Shown: piece by piece, positions 60,768-64,000 of the stretch
Layout: every line of letters begins with the position of its first letter
Numbering within the stretch: position 1 is the first letter of the stretch
Assembly (NCBI GenBank): GCA_040981125.1
Contig: JANRMQ010000001.1
Location: 987,881-1,051,880 of the forward strand
Source of the DNA: DASSBQ01 sp040981125
GTDB lineage: Bacteria; Nitrospirota; Nitrospiria; Nitrospirales; Nitrospiraceae
Direction of reading: 5' to 3'
DNA: 64,000 nt
Made by a program: the position numbers and the translations under genes
Notes under the pieces: generated by a model
The model's database searches: none
Told to the model about the DNA's origin: nothing
What the model saw: only the letters and a program-made list of their open reading frames with translations

Positions 60768-61574
60768 TTACACTTCCGCATGTGAAGTGTGAATGGTTCG
60801 CTCATTTCCCACGGACCTCGCATTCGAAGCACATCTCAGAGCCGCCTGGCATTCCCATAAGCTCCAGGAATGTTCAAGCGAGATGACCTGACACTCCTGA
60901 ACCTTCACAAATTGCCGATGTTTCTCCAGCAGCCCCTCTTCCAGTGGACAGGAGTAGGCGATAAGGACCTTGCGCCCGGTTGTCCGTTGAAACTCGCACA
61001 ATCTGTCCAAGACACCGCTGAAAATGGGTTCCAGAAACGGCCGGTACATGTAGATCATGAGATTGGTGTGAGGAAATGCGAACGTCAGCACATTGGCGCA
61101 CTCCACTCGGATGTTCCGGCACTGAACATGAGGACCCGTTTGCGAGAGAAAGCGGTCGCGATTGCGGATGGCCGTCTCGCAATGAATCGGAGATAATTCC
61201 ACCCCGATGATTTCCGAAAACGGAAACCGCGCCGCGATGAATAATACCCGCCCCATGCCGCATCCGAGATCAATGAAGGCAAACTCTTTCGGAGTGACCG
61301 ATTTCAAAGAGTTGTGGAGGAGATGCCGCATGACTTCCTCGCGGGTCGGGGCGTAGCGGATGGCATGAATGCGGGCCGTTTCGTCGGCGATCCCGGCCTC
61401 ATCCGGTTCGACATACCCGGTGGTTGCCACGCCGTATTTTCTGTCGAAGTCATCTTGAGGCAACTGAGACAGGTAGTAGGCAAGCGATGACTTCATGGTC
61501 GTCCACAGCCCAAACATTCGGTAATTGTTCATGACAATTCTGAATTTTTCCGTATTGTCCGGTTCGTAATTCAT
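60768..61574 (-). CDS. SAM-dependent methyltransferase next to the NRPS
   Basis: 268 residues, class I fold: FIDLGCGMGRVLFIAARFPF (motif I with SAM-binding GCGMG), IIGVELSPIHCETA, NIRVECANVLTFAFPHTNLMIYMYRPF. It follows the NRPS gene by 124 bases on the same strand, so a tailoring role on the peptide is possible, though the protein has no carrier-binding feature. Substrate unknown. Confidence 0.78.
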   Translation of the reverse strand: MNYEPDNTEKFRIVMNNYRMFGLWTTMKSSLAYYLSQLPQDDFDRKYGVATTGYVEPDEAGIADETARIHAIRYAPTREEVMRHLLHNSLKSVTPKEFAFIDLGCGMGRVLFIAARFPFSEIIGVELSPIHCETAIRNRDRFLSQTGPHVQCRNIRVECANVLTFAFPHTNLMIYMYRPFLEPIFSGVLDRLCEFQRTTGRKVLIAYSCPLEEGLLEKHRQFVKVQECQVISLEHSWSLWECQAALRCASNARSVGNERTIHTSHAEV

Positions 61575-61698
61575 GCGCGGTCCTCCGGTCTCAAATCAAT
61601 CGGCGCCCGGGGTTCGGCGCATCGGCAATGCGGCCGTTCCATTGGTCGCCTGTTTATGTGGGGTGTCTATCTCTGGGTCACTGCGTCCGGATCATCGG

Positions 61699-64000
61699 CT
61701 AATGGGCAAGAGGAGTCAAAACGGACTTCGGATTTCGGCTGCCGGTGTGCGCAATGACATCCTGAAGAATTTCCACGTATACTCCCACAATCGTTTCCAT
61801 CGTCGCGCGTCGATACCGTTCTTTTCCGTAGGTCAGCGAAAGTTCCAGACGGCCTCGTATGATCGCGGCGGTGAAGCTCAATTCGTGGTCCAAGCGATCC
61901 TGTCCGTCTTGCGAGCGTCCGGACGATTCAGCCGCCGCGGCGAAGAGTCCGGTTTCCGGAAGCGTTTGGTCGAATTGGCCTAAGTAGTTGAAGCAGACCT
62001 GCGCGGCCGGCATTGCCCGGAGCTGCCTTGAACGCGCGCCGCCCGGTGCCAAGTACTTCAACACCCCATACCCGATCCCTTGATGGGGAACCAGGCGGAG
62101 TTGCTCTTTCACAATCCGTACGGCTTCTCTCGGGAAAACATCAGGCCTCACCTCAAGCCACACAGGGAACAAGCCGGCAAACCAACCGACGGTCCGCGAG
62201 ACGTCGAGACCCGCAAAGATGTCCTCTCGTCCATGCCTGTCCAGATCCACCGCCAGGCAGGAATGGCCCGTCCAACACCCTATGCTCTGAACCATCGCCG
62301 TCAGTAGAACGTCGGTGATTTGGGATTGATAGGCGCGGGGCACATCCTGCAACAGCGCTTGCGTCTCCGCTGCCGTTAATTCGACCGTCACCGCTGCGGT
62401 CAGTTCGTTGGTTCGCTTTCCCTCGGGGTAGTCGACGGGAATTTCCTTGGCCTGCGCCCAGCGGTTATCCAGCCAATAGGCGGCCTCTTGCGCCAGCGCC
62501 TCTGATTGAGCATATATCCGCAACCGCTCGGCCCATTGCTTATAAGAGCTGGTCTTCGCCGGCAACTGAATCGTCTGTCCTTGCGCGACTTGCCGGCACG
62601 CCGTCTGGAGATCCTCCGCGAGGATCCGCCATGACACCCAGTCTATGACGACATGGTGGATGATGATCAACAGCCGTTGTGACCGGCCCGTTCCCCGATC
62701 GAACAGGACCACCTGCAACAATGGTCCCAGGCTGAGATGAAGTTGCCGCTGCCACTCATCAGCCGTTCTCCGCAATCGCGCTTCCTGCTGTCCTTCATCC
62801 AGCTGGGAAAGGTCCACCCAATGGACAGCAAGCGATGGAACGTACGGCTCGATCCACTGGCTCCACGCTCCTTCATCGCACCGGAACTTCGCTCGCAACA
62901 TGTCGTGGTGCCGGACGAGATGCCGACATGCCGATTCCACCGTCTCGAGCGTCACGTGCTGCCTCAACTCCACCAAGACCGCTTGGTTATAGTGGTGAGG
63001 GTTCTCAATCTCCTGCTCGAAAAACCACTCCTGGATCGGCGTCAACGGCACGTCTCCGGTCACGACCCCTTGTTCCGGCTGGACTTCCGCGTCCGTACCC
63101 CTGGCCGCCTTGTCGGCCAGCTCGGCAATCGTTTGATACTCGATCAATTGCCGAGGCGAGAGGACCATGTTCCTTTGGCGGCATCGCGACACCACCTGAA
63201 GAGTGAGAATCGAATCACCGCCGAGCTCGAAGAAGTTGTCATGGCGGCCGACGCGGGGCACCCCGAGGAGCTCCGCCCAGATCGTGGCCAACAGCGCTTC
63301 CGTCGGCGTCTCCGGCGGCGCATAGGCCGTCCCCCGCGGCAAGTCCCCCTCCGCCGGCGCCGGTAAGGCGTTCCGGTTCACCTTGCCGTTCGGCGTCAAC
63401 GGCAGCGCCGCCAGCGGCACGATCACGCCCGGCACCATGTACTCCGGCAAGATCGCCCGCAGCGCCCCTCGCAGGTCCGTCGCCCCCGCGGCCGCCGCGT
63501 CCGCCCACACCACGTAGGCCACCAGCTGCGCCTGGCCGGCCCGCCCCTCCCGCACCACCACCACCTGATCGGTGATGCCCGGCACCGCCGCCACCGCCGC
63601 TTCAATCTCCCCCAGCTCGATCCGGAACCCCCGCACCTTCACCTGCTGATCCCGCCGCCCGTGGAACTCCAGCGTCCCATCCGGCCGATACCGCCCCAGA
63701 TCCCCCGTCCGGTACAGCCGCGCCCCCGGCGTCGTCGCGTAGGGGTGCGGCACAAACGCCGCCGCCGTCCGTCCCGGCTCCCCGAGATAGCCCCGCCCCA
63801 CCCCGACGCCCCCGATGCAGATCTCGCCCGTCACCCCCACCGGCACCGGTGCCAGGTCCGCGTTCAGCACGTACAGCTCCAGATTCGCCGCCGGCCGCCC
63901 GATCGGGACGAGCCGCTCCGCCGCCCCCGGCGCCCCCCTCAACACGTGGTACGCCACATCGTCCGCGCATTCCGCCGGCCCGTAGGCATTGAGCAGCGGC
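61699..64000 (-). CDS. nonribosomal peptide synthetase, C-terminal module (adenylation, carrier, epimerization-type), N-terminus outside the window
   Basis: The frame runs off the right edge, so only the last ~767 residues are seen. They contain the end of an adenylation domain (NAYGPAEC, GRRDQQVKVRGFRIELGEIEA, LPLTPNGKVNRN), a carrier domain with the 4'-phosphopantetheine Ser in FFELGGDSILTLQVVS (Ser near base 63212), and a condensation-type domain with HHVVIDWVSW and TVGWFAGLFPVW, features of the epimerization subtype. FNYLGQFD near the end matches the post-condensation segment of such domains. No thioesterase or reductase follows in this protein, so release must happen elsewhere. GC content of the adenylation part (63240-64000) is clearly higher than the rest. 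Confidence 0.9.
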   Translation of the reverse strand, partial: PLLNAYGPAECADDVAYHVLRGAPGAAERLVPIGRPAANLELYVLNADLAPVPVGVTGEICIGGVGVGRGYLGEPGRTAAAFVPHPYATTPGARLYRTGDLGRYRPDGTLEFHGRRDQQVKVRGFRIELGEIEAAVAAVPGITDQVVVVREGRAGQAQLVAYVVWADAAAAGATDLRGALRAILPEYMVPGVIVPLAALPLTPNGKVNRNALPAPAEGDLPRGTAYAPPETPTEALLATIWAELLGVPRVGRHDNFFELGGDSILTLQVVSRCRQRNMVLSPRQLIEYQTIAELADKAARGTDAEVQPEQGVVTGDVPLTPIQEWFFEQEIENPHHYNQAVLVELRQHVTLETVESACRHLVRHHDMLRAKFRCDEGAWSQWIEPYVPSLAVHWVDLSQLDEGQQEARLRRTADEWQRQLHLSLGPLLQVVLFDRGTGRSQRLLIIIHHVVIDWVSWRILAEDLQTACRQVAQGQTIQLPAKTSSYKQWAERLRIYAQSEALAQEAAYWLDNRWAQAKEIPVDYPEGKRTNELTAAVTVELTAAETQALLQDVPRAYQSQITDVLLTAMVQSIGCWTGHSCLAVDLDRHGREDIFAGLDVSRTVGWFAGLFPVWLEVRPDVFPREAVRIVKEQLRLVPHQGIGYGVLKYLAPGGARSRQLRAMPAAQVCFNYLGQFDQTLPETGLFAAAAESSGRSQDGQDRLDHELSFTAAIIRGRLELSLTYGKERYRRATMETIVGVYVEILQDVIAHTGSRNPKSVLTPLAH

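Overview
The window looks like a chromosomal segment of a Nitrospira-type bacterium (phylum Nitrospirota). The inference rests on three things: a complete Pup/UBact-proteasome gene set outside the Actinobacteria, a five-subunit 2-oxoacid:ferredoxin oxidoreductase of the kind used in the reductive TCA cycle, and cell-envelope genes (TonB-dependent receptors, OmpA-like and outer-membrane proteins) that mean a Gram-negative envelope. No rRNA marker is present, so the genus is an inference. One tRNA gene is visible (tRNA-Asn, GTT). I see no insertion sequence, prophage or CRISPR array.

Layout. (1) 1-4.8 kb, minus strand: housekeeping run rho, rpmE, prfA, prmC, murA (murA cut by the left edge), with a good promoter about 330 bases before rho and a terminator after rpmE. 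(2) 5.0-10 kb, plus strand: two small proteins (DUF2203, YciI-like), then a near-consensus promoter, a structured leader with a hairpin and T-run, and the oxidoreductase operon E-A-B-G-D closed by a terminator. (3) 10-18 kb: tRNA-Asn, a YheT-type hydrolase, a minus-strand group made of a heme-oxygenase-like fusion protein, a tiny overlapping reading frame and a large membrane histidine kinase, then two exported proteins. (4) 18-27.6 kb, minus strand: HD-domain protein, yjbQ, htrA, mpa, dop, pup/UBact, prcB, prcA, pafA, which is a full protein-tagging and degradation system next to an envelope protease. (5) 27.7-40 kb, plus strand: exported protein, HIT protein, membrane protein, TPR/Sel1 lipoprotein-like protein, a CHASE2-sigma54 activator, an OmpA-like protein, DoxX, TPR, an exported intradiol dioxygenase, an SDR and a GH15 glucoamylase-like enzyme.

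(6) 40-64 kb is an accessory block devoted to metal and cofactor uptake. It holds an araC-tonB-fecI-fecR-receptor cluster behind a Fur-box-like promoter; a secreted CbiX-like multidomain protein; a btuB-tonB pair under a cobalamin riboswitch; a second, apparently orphan cobalamin riboswitch with its own promoter and terminator and only a 32-codon frame downstream; a nitrilase-family enzyme; a second fecI-fecR-receptor cluster with a Fur-like site; and, on the minus strand, the end of a nonribosomal peptide synthetase (adenylation, carrier and epimerization-type condensation domains) followed by a methyltransferase gene. The receptors, the two TonB proteins, the two anti-sigma/sigma pairs and the NRPS together suggest a siderophore production and uptake island plus a vitamin B12 uptake operon.

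Most promising for follow-up: the structured leader of the oxidoreductase operon, the tandem cobalamin riboswitches flanking a tiny frame, the Mpa C-terminus lacking the usual GQYL, the heme-oxygenase-like fusion linked to a histidine kinase, and the three-part secreted CbiX-like protein.
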